Shown here: positions 24,363 through 32,261 of the stretch, piece by piece
Position numbering within the stretch: position 1 is the stretch's first letter
How the letters are laid out: every line of letters starts with the position of its first letter
NCBI RefSeq assembly: GCF_009939295.1
Contig: NZ_WVIC01000008.1
Span: 1-64,000, forward strand
DNA: 64,000 nucleotides
Direction of reading: 5' to 3'
Origin: Petrachloros mirabilis ULC683
GTDB taxonomy: Bacteria > Cyanobacteriota > Cyanobacteriia > Thermosynechococcales > Thermosynechococcaceae
Position numbers and translations under genes: made by a program
Notes under the pieces: generated by a model
Told to the model about the DNA's origin: nothing
Seen by the model: the letters and a program-made list of their open reading frames with translations, nothing else
The model's database searches: none

Positions 24363-25511
24363 ATGACATTAGGCAGATGGATAGGGCTGGCGGTCTTTTT
24401 TGTCTCGCTGTATGTGCTGTGGCAAATTCGTCAGGTAATTTTACTCACCTTTTTGGCAGTCGTACTGGCCTCCGCGCTCAACGGCCTGGTGCGGAAGCTG
24501 ATGGGGTTTAACCTCCAGCGCGGTGCGGCGGTGGGGGTATCTATATTGGGCTTGCTCGGCCTGGGGGTGCTGTTTGTGCTGTTGATTGTCCCCCCTTTTG
24601 TCACTCAAGCCCAGGAGTTGGCGCTGCTGGTGCCTAAGGGGTTAGATCGCTTGGAGGTGTCAATTCGTTGGCTGCAAGCGGAGCTGCCAGGGGACATTCT
24701 CATTGATGTAGATTTGCTCAATGATATTCGGCGTCAGGTGCCTACAGTGGCGGGGGAGCTGTTCAGGAACTTTTTTGCTATCTTCTCTAATTCCCTATTG
24801 GTGCTCTTGAATGGTCTGCTGGTGGTTGTCTTGACCCTGATGTTTATGTTAAATCCAGGGCAATATCGTCAGATTTTTATTCGCCTGTTTCCGTCCTTTT
24901 ACCGCCGCCGGGTAGACTTCATTTTGCGGCAGTGCGAGGTTGCTCTAGACAACTGGATTGCTGCCATTTTATTCAATATGGCTGTTATTGCGATTTTCAG
25001 TGGTTTGGGGTTGTGGATTTTGGGGGTGAAGCTCGTACTCGCCAATGCTCTGATTGCAGGGCTTTTAGAGGCTATTCCCAATATTGGCCCTACTTTGAGT
25101 GTGATTCCCCCCCTTGCGATCGCACTCCTTGATTCGCCCTGGAAAGCTCTAGCAGTCTTAATTCTCTACGTGATTATTCAGCAATTAGAGCAGTACTTAC
25201 TGGTGCCAATTGTGATGGCAAAGCAAGTGTCGCTCTTGCCAGCTATTACCCTGCTCTCCCAAGTGATTTTTGCCATCTTCTTTGGCTTCACAGGGCTACT
25301 GTTAGCCTTACCCCTGGTCATTGTCGGACAGATTTGGATCAAAGAAGTTCTGGTAAAAGATATTTTGGATCGCTGGCACGGGGCGCTCACGCTAGCTCCT
25401 GCCGCCGACCCCCCTCCTGCCGATCCTCCTGTCGCTACCCCCCCTACCCCCGTCACGCCCCCCCTGCCTTTGGCAGCGGAGCTGCCACCCCTAGATGACC
25501 AACCATGCTAA
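24363..25511 (+). CDS. AI-2E (PerM/UPF0118) family transporter
   Basis: A 382-residue membrane protein: helices near residues 5-30 and 35-75, a soluble amphipathic segment (about 80-150), then a cluster of helices to about residue 330 with the family pattern LLEAIPNIGPTLSVIPP and QQLEQYLLVPIVM. Members export small molecules or Na+; the actual substrate is unknown. The last 50 residues are Pro-rich and cytoplasmic. ATG 24363 is favoured because AGGAG ends 8 bases upstream; GTG 24357 is too close to it. Confidence 0.9.
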   Translation: MTLGRWIGLAVFFVSLYVLWQIRQVILLTFLAVVLASALNGLVRKLMGFNLQRGAAVGVSILGLLGLGVLFVLLIVPPFVTQAQELALLVPKGLDRLEVSIRWLQAELPGDILIDVDLLNDIRRQVPTVAGELFRNFFAIFSNSLLVLLNGLLVVVLTLMFMLNPGQYRQIFIRLFPSFYRRRVDFILRQCEVALDNWIAAILFNMAVIAIFSGLGLWILGVKLVLANALIAGLLEAIPNIGPTLSVIPPLAIALLDSPWKALAVLILYVIIQQLEQYLLVPIVMAKQVSLLPAITLLSQVIFAIFFGFTGLLLALPLVIVGQIWIKEVLVKDILDRWHGALTLAPAADPPPADPPVATPPTPVTPPLPLAAELPPLDDQPC

Positions 25512-25519
25512 AGTACGTT

Positions 25520-25539
25520 TAAGTATTACGTAATACTTA
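25520..25539. promoter_or_regulatory. 20-bp perfect palindrome, toxin-antitoxin operator
   Basis: TAAGTATTACGTAATACTTA is a perfect palindrome 43 bases upstream of the MazE-like start codon. AbrB-fold antitoxins of MazEF loci bind such dyads over their own promoter, and a -10-like TAATACT lies inside it. Strong candidate for autoregulation. Confidence 0.75.
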
Positions 25540-25582
25540 GGCATGGAATTTTGTTTTTATGCCAGAAAAGCAGGAGAAAAGT

Positions 25583-25831
25583 ATGTCAGGGACTGTCATA
25601 GCAGAATCCAGCGTAACCCAAAAATATCAGGCGACCATTCCGCTCCTAGTACGAGAACAGCTTGGAATTCGCGCTGGTGACAAAATCGTCTTTGAACGTC
25701 AAACTGACGAAATAATTATTATTCGGAAGAAGAGTCCTTCAGCGGTTGATTGGGATTATTTGCAAGCCATAGAAGGAACTTTGAGCGAATGGAATAGCCC
25801 TGAAGATGAAGCTGCCTATGGTGATTTATAA
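25583..25831 (+). CDS. AbrB/MazE-family antitoxin
   Basis: An 82-residue protein with an N-terminal SpoVT/AbrB DNA-binding fold (SVTQKYQATIPLLVREQL, GIRAGDKIVFERQ, EIIIIRK) and a C-terminal tail (WDYLQAIEGTLSEWNSPEDEAAYGDL) suited to cover the toxin. AGGAG 6 bases upstream supports ATG 25583; an earlier ATG (25559) adds eight residues. It overlaps the toxin start by 14 bases, giving translational coupling. Confidence 0.9.
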   Translation: MSGTVIAESSVTQKYQATIPLLVREQLGIRAGDKIVFERQTDEIIIIRKKSPSAVDWDYLQAIEGTLSEWNSPEDEAAYGDL

Positions 25832-26153
25832 GCAGTTTGATGTGGTGGTTGTTCCGTTTCCATTCACGAATAAGACAGCGACCAAAAGGCGACCTGCCCT
25901 AGTGTTGTCTTCAGAACTTTTCAATGTAGGTATTTATCATAGTGTGATGGCTATGATTACCACTGCATCGCATTCTCCTTGGCCACTGGATGTCACCATT
26001 ACCGATCTAAAAGATGCAGGCTTAAAAGTCTCATCCACTGTCCGGATGAAGCTCTTTACCATTGACCATGTTTTGATTCTCAAGCAAATTGGCTATCTGA
26101 GTGTTCATGATCAAGGATCTGTAAGGTCGGCCTTACGGTTACTACTGAGTTGA
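25818..26153 (+). CDS. MazF/PemK-type toxin (mRNA interferase)
   Basis: A 111-residue endoribonuclease of the MazF family: FDVVVVPFPFTNKT, the KRRPALVLSS motif with the catalytic Arg, ITTASHSPWPLDV, and SSTVRMKLFTIDHVLI with the conserved Ser/Thr and Lys. MazF cleaves single-stranded mRNA at short motifs and is held inactive by the antitoxin encoded just before it. The gene is complete. Unlike the decayed neighbours at 23-24.3 kb, this pair seems functional. Confidence 0.9.
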   Translation: MVIYKQFDVVVVPFPFTNKTATKRRPALVLSSELFNVGIYHSVMAMITTASHSPWPLDVTITDLKDAGLKVSSTVRMKLFTIDHVLILKQIGYLSVHDQGSVRSALRLLLS

Positions 26154-26272
26154 GAGCATTGGGCAGAGAGTCCTGAGTCGGAAAGAGCCGACTTGTTTAC
26201 ACTAGAGATGCCTTGTTACCCGCTAAGGTCGAACCCACGTCTGGGAAGCTGTCTTTAAGGTCTTCCCATGCT

Positions 26273-26360
26273 CTACACTCGCCCCCCAACCCCCCATTCT
26301 GAGGGGCTTTGATCACGCTTAAGTCCCCCAGAATGGGGGATTTAGGGGGCGGGTGCAAGG
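26273..26360. repeat. Family E core repeat, copy 1
   Basis: TACACTCGCCCCCCAACCCC opens the element, AAGTCCCCCAGAATGGGGGA and TTTAGGGGGCGGGTGCAAGG close it. It forms a long GC-rich hairpin. It is close to the core of the 29019-29158 element, but the outer TACTGTTCGG repeats are absent here. Confidence 0.65.
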
Positions 26361-26393
26361 TCTAAGCAACTTCTCAAACAAGCTCTGAGCACG

Positions 26394-26423
26394 AAAAAAG
26401 GAAATGCGCGATCGCACATTTCC
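26394..26423 (-). terminator. Intrinsic terminator of the PEP-CTERM gene, with a HIP1 site at its apex
   Basis: Read on the minus strand, GGAAATGTGCGATCGCGCA then TTTCC folds into a stem whose tip is the HIP1 octamer GCGATCGC, followed by six Ts. It lies about 70 bases downstream of the minus-strand gene stop. It would also form, without the T run, after mazF. Confidence 0.75.
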
Positions 26424-26490
26424 TGATCAGTTAAAAGAGAGCAAATCTACAATGCAAACAAGGCTGAAGCTGGCCAGGGAACAACGGGAA

Positions 26491-27264
26491 CTACTCCACC
26501 TGGGTCAGTTCTTTTTCTGACGGTGCTTCTGATGCTGCCATATTGGCTTTGGCCTTCTTGCGCTTCAGGGCACCTCCCCCTAACGCCCCAAAGGCGAGCA
26601 GACCCAACATAGAAGCAGGCTCTGGAACGGGATCATGAGGGGTGCCATGAGGGGTGCCAAAACCTGTACCACTTGCGTCTTTTGCTTTTTTGCCTTTGAT
26701 CAACCCATCAATGCTTTGGTATCTGACCCCAAAGTTATCCAGGGTTAAGGTGGAGAGTGACTGACTAAAGGTAAGACTCGTGCTAAAGTTTCCGGTTTGG
26801 CCAAAATTAACCCCACCGCCCCCGCCCCCTTGGCAGGTTGGCCCTGAGGTAAAGCAAATATCAACACTGCCAAAGCCGTTGGGAAAGGCTCCTCCAACGA
26901 CGGCCTTGCCTAAGGTTCCAGAGGCATTGGCGCTCACAATATGTGAGTTGGCATTAAACCCAAGCCCTGTTACGCGGCTTTTGGTAATGGGGTTACTAGA
27001 GGTGTTGGTCAGTGCCACATCAAAAGTGGCGGTCTTGTTGTTAAAACTCGTTAGGGTGAAGACAGCCTGAGAGGTTAACCCTGAGACCGTTTTCTTGTCA
27101 ACGTTACCATCAAAGTCAACGGTGAATGCACTGCCGACAGAGTTTTTATCGAAGGAGATCCCCCCAGAAGGGGTCAATGAAAAAGCATTGGCTGGGGCAT
27201 GGACAAGGCCAGCAAGTAAGCTTGCGGCTGCCAAAGAGAAGAAAGCTGATGTAATCTTAGCCAT
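26491..27264 (-). CDS. PEP-CTERM anchored exported protein
   Basis: A 257-residue secreted protein: signal peptide (MAKITSAFFSLAAASLLAG to about residue 27), a beta-rich body with GISFDKNSVGSAFTVDFDG, and the PEP-CTERM tripartite tail VPEPASMLGLLAFGALGGGA followed by KRKK. The opening FTVDFDG pattern resembles the cistern subgroup. After KRKK there is an unusual acidic extension of about 20 residues. PEP-CTERM proteins are processed by exosortase and directed to the envelope or exopolysaccharide; no exosortase lies in this window. A Gly run and Cys pair sit mid-protein (CFTSGPTCQGGGGGG). Confidence 0.88.
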   Translation of the reverse strand: MAKITSAFFSLAAASLLAGLVHAPANAFSLTPSGGISFDKNSVGSAFTVDFDGNVDKKTVSGLTSQAVFTLTSFNNKTATFDVALTNTSSNPITKSRVTGLGFNANSHIVSANASGTLGKAVVGGAFPNGFGSVDICFTSGPTCQGGGGGGVNFGQTGNFSTSLTFSQSLSTLTLDNFGVRYQSIDGLIKGKKAKDASGTGFGTPHGTPHDPVPEPASMLGLLAFGALGGGALKRKKAKANMAASEAPSEKELTQVE

Positions 27265-27441
27265 GAATCTTGCTACACCTAGGACGCTGATTTTATGAAA
27301 ATCCCCCCGCCCTAATCAATGTTCTTGACGATGAAGCGTGATCGTCGTATGAATCCAAAGCCTGGATTTAGAACATCACCAGCTTAACTTCAGGGTTGGC
27401 AAACTCGCAACTTTTTTTGCAAGGGTAAAAAATATATCTGC

Positions 27442-28980
27442 ATGACGGTAAACACCATGAGCTTTAATGACCAGTTTGAGTTACTTCTGCGGGCGCGCTA
27501 TCCCATTCTGTACGTGCCCACCTTGGAAGAAGAACGCATCGAGGCTGCGATCGCAGCGGTCGCCCAAACCCTCGGCAACCGCCCCATCTATACCTGGGAC
27601 TTTGTAGATGGCTACCAAGGGAACCCCAACGACACCGGATTTGCCCAGCGCAACCCCCTCCAAGCCCTAGAGCTAGTCGAGAAGCTCTCGGCAACCACCC
27701 CCGCCATCGTGATTCTGAGAGACTTTCATCGCTTCCTCGAAGACATCGCCGTTTCCCGTAAGCTGCGAAACCTGGCTCGTCTTTTGAAATCCCAGCCTAA
27801 AAACTTGATTGTGCTGGCCCCTGAACTTGCCATTCCCAACGACCTCCGGGAAATTCTCAATGTTCTCGACTTTCCCTTACCCAAATCCGAAGAAATTCGC
27901 GTCGAGGTGGAGCAACTGCTGGGTGCCACAGGTCATCGCCTCTCAGCCAAGTTGCTAGATAACTTAGTGCAGTCTTGCCAGGGACTCTCCCTGGAGCGAA
28001 TTCGGCGGGTGCTGTCCCGGGCGATTGCCACCCATGGGCAATTTCAAGCCGAAGACATTGACTTAATTTTGGAAGAAAAGCGACAGACCATTCGCCAGAC
28101 TCAAATTTTAGACTTTTACCCCGCCCAAGAAGACATGGCAGACATCGGGGGACTCGACAACCTCAAAGACTGGCTATTGCGACGAGGGGGAGCCTTTTCT
28201 GAACGAGCCCGCCAGTATGGATTGCCCCATCCTCGGGGGCTACTCCTAGTGGGAATTCAAGGCACCGGTAAATCACTCATCGCTAAAGCCATCGCCCACC
28301 ACTGGCACCTACCCCTTTTGCGCCTTGACGTGGGCAGACTCTTTGCTGGACTAGTTGGGGAATCCGAGTCCCGCACCCGCCAGATGATCCAACTGTCAGA
28401 GGCGCTGGCACCTTGCGTGCTGTGGATTGACGAAATTGACAAAGCCTTTGCCGGGGCAGATGGACGCAGCGACGCAGGCACAACCAGTCGCGTCTTTGGC
28501 ACCTTTATTACCTGGCTGGCCGAAAAGACCTCCCCGGTCTTTGTAGTGGCCACCGCCAATAACATCCAAGCCCTGCCTCCAGAGCTTTTGCGCAAAGGAC
28601 GCTTCGATGAAATTTTTTTCGTGGGTCTCCCCAGCAAAGAAGAACGTCAAGAGATTTTTGCCGTGCACCTGGTGCGCTTGCGTCCTCACAACCTCAAAGC
28701 CTATGACCTTGAGCGACTCGCCTACGAAACCCCAGACTTTTCGGGTGCCGAAATCGAGCAAAGCATCATTGAAGCCATGCACCTGGGATTTAGCCAGAAT
28801 CGTGACTTCACCAGCGACGACATTCTAGAAGCAGCCAGTCAAATTATTCCCCTAGCGCGCACTGCCCAAGAACAAGTGCAAGTGCTGCAAACCTGGGCGG
28901 CGTCTGGAAAAGCGCGTCTAGCATCTAAGCATAGTACACTGAGTGTGCGGATTCAGCAGCAACTCCAGCAGCCCGATTAA
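27442..28980 (+). CDS. ycf46: Ycf46-like AAA+ ATPase
   Basis: A 512-residue AAA+ protein. The N-terminal domain (about 1-235) is typical of Ycf46 ([28 protein letters not shown]). The AAA module has Walker [10 protein letters not shown] near residue 272, Walker [13 protein letters not shown] near 330, the arginine-finger block [19 protein letters not shown] and a C-terminal lid ([16 protein letters not shown]). Ycf46 is encoded in red-algal plastids and all cyanobacteria; the Synechocystis homologue Slr0374 has been linked to inorganic carbon response. It stands alone. Confidence 0.95.
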   Translation: MTVNTMSFNDQFELLLRARYPILYVPTLEEERIEAAIAAVAQTLGNRPIYTWDFVDGYQGNPNDTGFAQRNPLQALELVEKLSATTPAIVILRDFHRFLEDIAVSRKLRNLARLLKSQPKNLIVLAPELAIPNDLREILNVLDFPLPKSEEIRVEVEQLLGATGHRLSAKLLDNLVQSCQGLSLERIRRVLSRAIATHGQFQAEDIDLILEEKRQTIRQTQILDFYPAQEDMADIGGLDNLKDWLLRRGGAFSERARQYGLPHPRGLLLVGIQGTGKSLIAKAIAHHWHLPLLRLDVGRLFAGLVGESESRTRQMIQLSEALAPCVLWIDEIDKAFAGADGRSDAGTTSRVFGTFITWLAEKTSPVFVVATANNIQALPPELLRKGRFDEIFFVGLPSKEERQEIFAVHLVRLRPHNLKAYDLERLAYETPDFSGAEIEQSIIEAMHLGFSQNRDFTSDDILEAASQIIPLARTAQEQVQVLQTWAASGKARLASKHSTLSVRIQQQLQQPD

Positions 28981-29007
28981 GGCAGTGGTCGGTTGAGTCT
29001 GCTGAAT

Positions 29008-29169
29008 GGGATGCCCCCCAATACTGTTCGGTTAAGTCTCAGCATCCTTGCACTCGCCCCCCAGCCCCCCAAATTGGGGGGCTCTGAACTCAAAGTCCCC
29101 CAGAATGGGGGATTTAGGGGGCGAATGCAATGTCTATTCCTCTTATCCGAACAGTATTGGGATGCCCCC
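29008..29169. mobile_element. MITE with TACTGTTCGG termini and 11-bp target duplication (contains family E core)
   Basis: The element (about 29019-29158) has AATACTGTTCGG at the left and CCGAACAGTATT at the right. Direct repeats GGGATGCCCCC flank it (29008-29018 and 29159-29169). The interior is the GC-run hairpin also found at 26273-26360. Duplications of 9-12 bp are typical of IS4-type transposases, which suggests the parent element class. No transposase is encoded. Confidence 0.8.
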
Positions 29170-29232
29170 TCAAGCTCTGTCCTAGCCGAATCAGTTTTCC
29201 GCAGGGGGCATCCACTGATTTAGGATCATTAT

Positions 29233-29619
29233 ATGAAGTTCATCCAGTCTGTTATAGGTGTGTTTTTAGGCACAATCGTCTTGGTAGCAGGTGTTTCTGG
29301 CATCGCCTACCTGATGCTGAGAGATCTGATCACCCCCCCCGAGCGCCCCGTTTTTGCCAACGAACCTGACCCCCAACAGGAAGCGGAGATTATCCCTGCC
29401 CCTCCAGCAGTTCCCTATGATGCGGTAGTCATTTATGAAAATGGGCTCTTGCTCCGCGACCGCCCTGCTCAGGATGCAACAACGCTAGTGGCCTTAGAGT
29501 TTCGTGAAGCTGTTGAAATTCTTGAGTTTAGCGACGATCAAAAGTGGCAGCGGGTGCGCGCTAAACTCGACAATCAAGAGGGCTGGGTTTCAGCCGGCAA
29601 TACTCAGCGAGCTGAGTAG
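29233..29619 (+). CDS. Membrane-anchored SH3-like domain protein
   Basis: A 128-residue protein with one N-terminal transmembrane helix (VIGVFLGTIVLVAGVSGIAYLML), an acidic Pro-rich linker and a C-terminal bacterial SH3 domain (GLLLRDRPAQDATTLVAL, EILEFSDDQKWQRVRAKL, EGWVSAGN). Such domains bind peptidoglycan or act as adaptors on the outer face of the membrane. AGGAT lies just upstream of ATG 29233. It is followed by purK after 67 bases. Confidence 0.85.
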   Translation: MKFIQSVIGVFLGTIVLVAGVSGIAYLMLRDLITPPERPVFANEPDPQQEAEIIPAPPAVPYDAVVIYENGLLLRDRPAQDATTLVALEFREAVEILEFSDDQKWQRVRAKLDNQEGWVSAGNTQRAE

Positions 29620-29686
29620 AGAAAGGGTGCCCCAAATAGGATGCCCAGATAATGATGGCCTCAGCAGGGAGAGTGAAGCCGGAGTC

Positions 29687-30865
29687 ATGACGGTAATGGA
29701 GCGAGTGGGGGTGATCGGGGGAGGGCAACTGGCTGGACTGATGATTCCGGCAGCTCAAAAGTTAGGCATTCATCTCATGATCCAGACGCCCAACGCCACT
29801 GATGCCGCAGTTGCCAATTTAGACAGCGCGGCTCCGGTTTCCGTGGTTTTGGCACCTTTGAATGATGTCTCGGCCACCGCCAAGCTGGCCCAGCACTGCC
29901 AGGTGATTACCTTTGAAAATGAATTTGTTGATCTTGATGCTTTGAGTGGCTTGGTAGAGCAGGGGGTTTGTTTTCGACCGGCTCTTTCGACGCTGGCACC
30001 GCTGCTCGATAAATATGAGCAGCGCCAGTATTTGCAGTCTCTAGGCTTGCCGGTTCCTACCTTTGCACCTTTTACTGTGGAAACAAGGCTAGAGGAAGTG
30101 GGCTTGGCGTTGCCCGTAGTCGTAAAAGCCCGTCGCCATGGGTATGACGGTCAAGGAACCTTTATCATTCGCCATGCCGAAGCCCTCAGCCAGTTTTGGC
30201 ATCAGGTACAGCTACCGGAGCCCGAGCGCTCCAGCGCATTTCTGGTGGAAGCGTTTGTGCCCTTTGAGCGAGAGTTGGCGGTCATGGCTGCCCGGAGTGT
30301 CACTGGCGAAGTGGTCACCTACCCAATCGTTGAAACTTACCAACCGGAGCAGGTGTGTCGCTGGGTAATTGCCCCAGCCGAGCTGTCTGGATCATTGCAG
30401 CGACAGATTGACTGCATGGTGACTACTCTTCTGACTCAGTTGCAGGCCGTGGGTATTTTTGGAATTGAGTTATTTCTCGCGGCCACTGGACAGATATGGG
30501 TGAATGAAATTGCTCCGCGTACCCATAACTCAGGACACCTGACCCTAGATGCCTGCGTAACTTCACAGTTTGAGCAGCATTTGCGGGCCATTTGTGGGCT
30601 GCCACTGGGGGCAACTCACCTGATGCCTGCGGGAGCAGTGATGGTTAACCTGCTTGGATTTGAAACCGCTGTGGGTGATTACTCTGATCAGCGACACCAG
30701 TTGACCCAAGTTTCCCAGGCTGTAGTCCACTGGTATGGCAAACCTGAGGCACGCCCAGGCCGCAAGCTAGGGCATGTCACAGTGCTGCTCAACAACGATG
30801 ACCGCAGTTTGGCTGTGAACATGGCTGAGCAACTGGAAGCAATTTGGTACGAGCAGAGAAGTTAG
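29687..30865 (+). CDS. purK: 5-(carboxyamino)imidazole ribonucleotide synthase
   Basis: A 392-residue ATP-grasp enzyme that carboxylates AIR to N5-CAIR in purine synthesis. Visible motifs are VGVIGGGQLAGLM (nucleotide-binding start), TFENEFVD, VVKARRHGYDGQG (ATP-grasp lysine and glycine loop), VEAFVPFERELAVM, and the metal-binding NEIAPRTHNSGH. The start is ATG 29687 or ATG 29696; GGAG is at 29681. The stop codon overlaps the stop of the convergent nucleotidyltransferase gene by four bases. Confidence 0.95.
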   Translation: MTVMERVGVIGGGQLAGLMIPAAQKLGIHLMIQTPNATDAAVANLDSAAPVSVVLAPLNDVSATAKLAQHCQVITFENEFVDLDALSGLVEQGVCFRPALSTLAPLLDKYEQRQYLQSLGLPVPTFAPFTVETRLEEVGLALPVVVKARRHGYDGQGTFIIRHAEALSQFWHQVQLPEPERSSAFLVEAFVPFERELAVMAARSVTGEVVTYPIVETYQPEQVCRWVIAPAELSGSLQRQIDCMVTTLLTQLQAVGIFGIELFLAATGQIWVNEIAPRTHNSGHLTLDACVTSQFEQHLRAICGLPLGATHLMPAGAVMVNLLGFETAVGDYSDQRHQLTQVSQAVVHWYGKPEARPGRKLGHVTVLLNNDDRSLAVNMAEQLEAIWYEQRS

Positions 30866-32028
30866 ATGGCTTGCAGGAGCTCCTGGGGGATTAAGTGGCC
30901 ATTTGCAGTGGGATCGCTACTGCTTAGGTCTTGGCGAGCATCGGTGATCAGCCAATCTAGGGCGGCGGCTCGCACGTCAATGGTAGCTCCGGTTTTATCA
31001 ACGCAATAGCGTCCGAAGACTAGCTTGTCTACGAGCCGCACCTCTGAGCCCAGGCGAGAATATTCAAAAATAACGCTGTTTTCTACAGCTGCTCCACCGC
31101 AGATGTGGCAATTAGGGCCAATCATCGTTGGGCCAATAATTTTAGCGCCATCGTCGATCTGGGTCATGCCGCCAATGTATACGGGGCCTTGAATGTCTAC
31201 TTTGTCCCAGTTGACGGCGACATTTAACCCGACAAACACCCCTGGCTTCACTTCTCGACCTGGAATGGCGACGTTCTGAACTTCTCCGAGCAAAACGCTG
31301 CGAATGGCTTGCCAGTAGTCGGGCACTTTGCCAATGTCAATCCATTGGAAATCCATGGCAATGCCATAGAAGGGAGCGCCCATTTCCACAAGTCTCGGGA
31401 AAAGCTGACTCCCAATGTCGAATTCTTGTCCAGATGGAATATAGTCTAGAACTTCTGGTTCAAAAATATAGATGCCTGTGTTGATGTTGTTGCTGAGGGC
31501 TGCGTCGATGGCAGGCTTTTCTTGAAAGGCTTGAATTCGCCCTGATTCATCGGTGACCACGACGCCGTAACTCGATACCTCGCTAGGATCAACGGTCTTC
31601 ATCACTACGGTTGCGATCGCACCCTTTTGACGATGCCATTCAATTGCAGCCGTTAAATCCAGGTCAATTAAAGCATCCCCGCACAACACCACAAACGTAT
31701 CATCAAAAAAGGGCGAAAAGTCCTGAATTCGACGCATACCACCGGCAGATCCCAATGCTTTTCCTTGGAGTTCACCATTAACAATTTTACCTTCAAAAGA
31801 ATAGGCAATTTCGACTCCAAATCGTTGACCGTCCCGAAAGTAATTTTCGATTTCGGCTGCCAGATGACTGACATTCACCATGATTTGATTCAAGCCATGC
31901 TGCCGTAGCAGCTCAACCAAAAACTCCATAACAGGCTTTTGCAAAATTGGAATCATGGGCTTGGGAATGTTGTAGGTAATCGGACGCACCCGAGTTCCTT
32001 TCCCAGCAGCTAGAATCATCGCTTTCAT
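30862..32028 (-). CDS. Sugar-nucleotide pyrophosphorylase (mannose-1-phosphate guanylyltransferase-like)
   Basis: A 388-residue NDP-sugar synthase. The nucleotidyltransferase half (about 1-235) opens MKAMILAAGKGTRVRPITYN and has the metal/substrate segment CGDALIDLD and a mid-domain QEKP. The C-terminal half (about 255-350) is a left-handed beta-helix with imperfect hexapeptides (GVFVGLNVAV, GPVYIGGMTQIDDG, IIGPTMIGPNCHICGG). It likely makes GDP-mannose or a related NDP-sugar for envelope polysaccharide; the exact sugar is not determined. ATG 32028 begins the family's conserved start; an in-frame extension to 32079 is less likely. Confidence 0.88.
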   Translation of the reverse strand: MKAMILAAGKGTRVRPITYNIPKPMIPILQKPVMEFLVELLRQHGLNQIMVNVSHLAAEIENYFRDGQRFGVEIAYSFEGKIVNGELQGKALGSAGGMRRIQDFSPFFDDTFVVLCGDALIDLDLTAAIEWHRQKGAIATVVMKTVDPSEVSSYGVVVTDESGRIQAFQEKPAIDAALSNNINTGIYIFEPEVLDYIPSGQEFDIGSQLFPRLVEMGAPFYGIAMDFQWIDIGKVPDYWQAIRSVLLGEVQNVAIPGREVKPGVFVGLNVAVNWDKVDIQGPVYIGGMTQIDDGAKIIGPTMIGPNCHICGGAAVENSVIFEYSRLGSEVRLVDKLVFGRYCVDKTGATIDVRAAALDWLITDARQDLSSSDPTANGHLIPQELLQAI

Positions 32029-32078
32029 AAGCCAAAAATAATACTTCGTATGAGGATCATGAGATTGTTGATTTTCCA

Positions 32079-32110
32079 AAAAGCCTAGACAGAGACGAAT
32101 CTAGGCTTTT
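32079..32110 (-). terminator. Intrinsic terminator downstream of the acidic HTH gene
   Basis: AAAAGCCTAGA pairs with TCTAGGCTTTT over 11 bp with a 10-base loop; on the minus strand the stem runs into five Ts. It separates the HTH gene from the following pyrophosphorylase gene. Confidence 0.75.
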
Positions 32111-32261
32111 GTCAAGCCGAATTAGAGTTTTCCAGTGAGGAAGAGATTATAAATTTTTAATACAATATTGTCAATGGTTGATGACACTTCTTAAATCATA
32201 GTTGAGGGAACTGGTTGCTTCAACAATAGGTTACCCAGAGGCACAGTAGAAGTGACAGAAA

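Larger units (their letters stand above)
26154..26490. other. Intergenic region with a G/C-run palindrome and terminator
   Basis: Between mazF and the PEP-CTERM gene there is a family E core repeat (26273-26360) and a terminator (26394-26423). I see no gene here. Confidence 0.7.
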
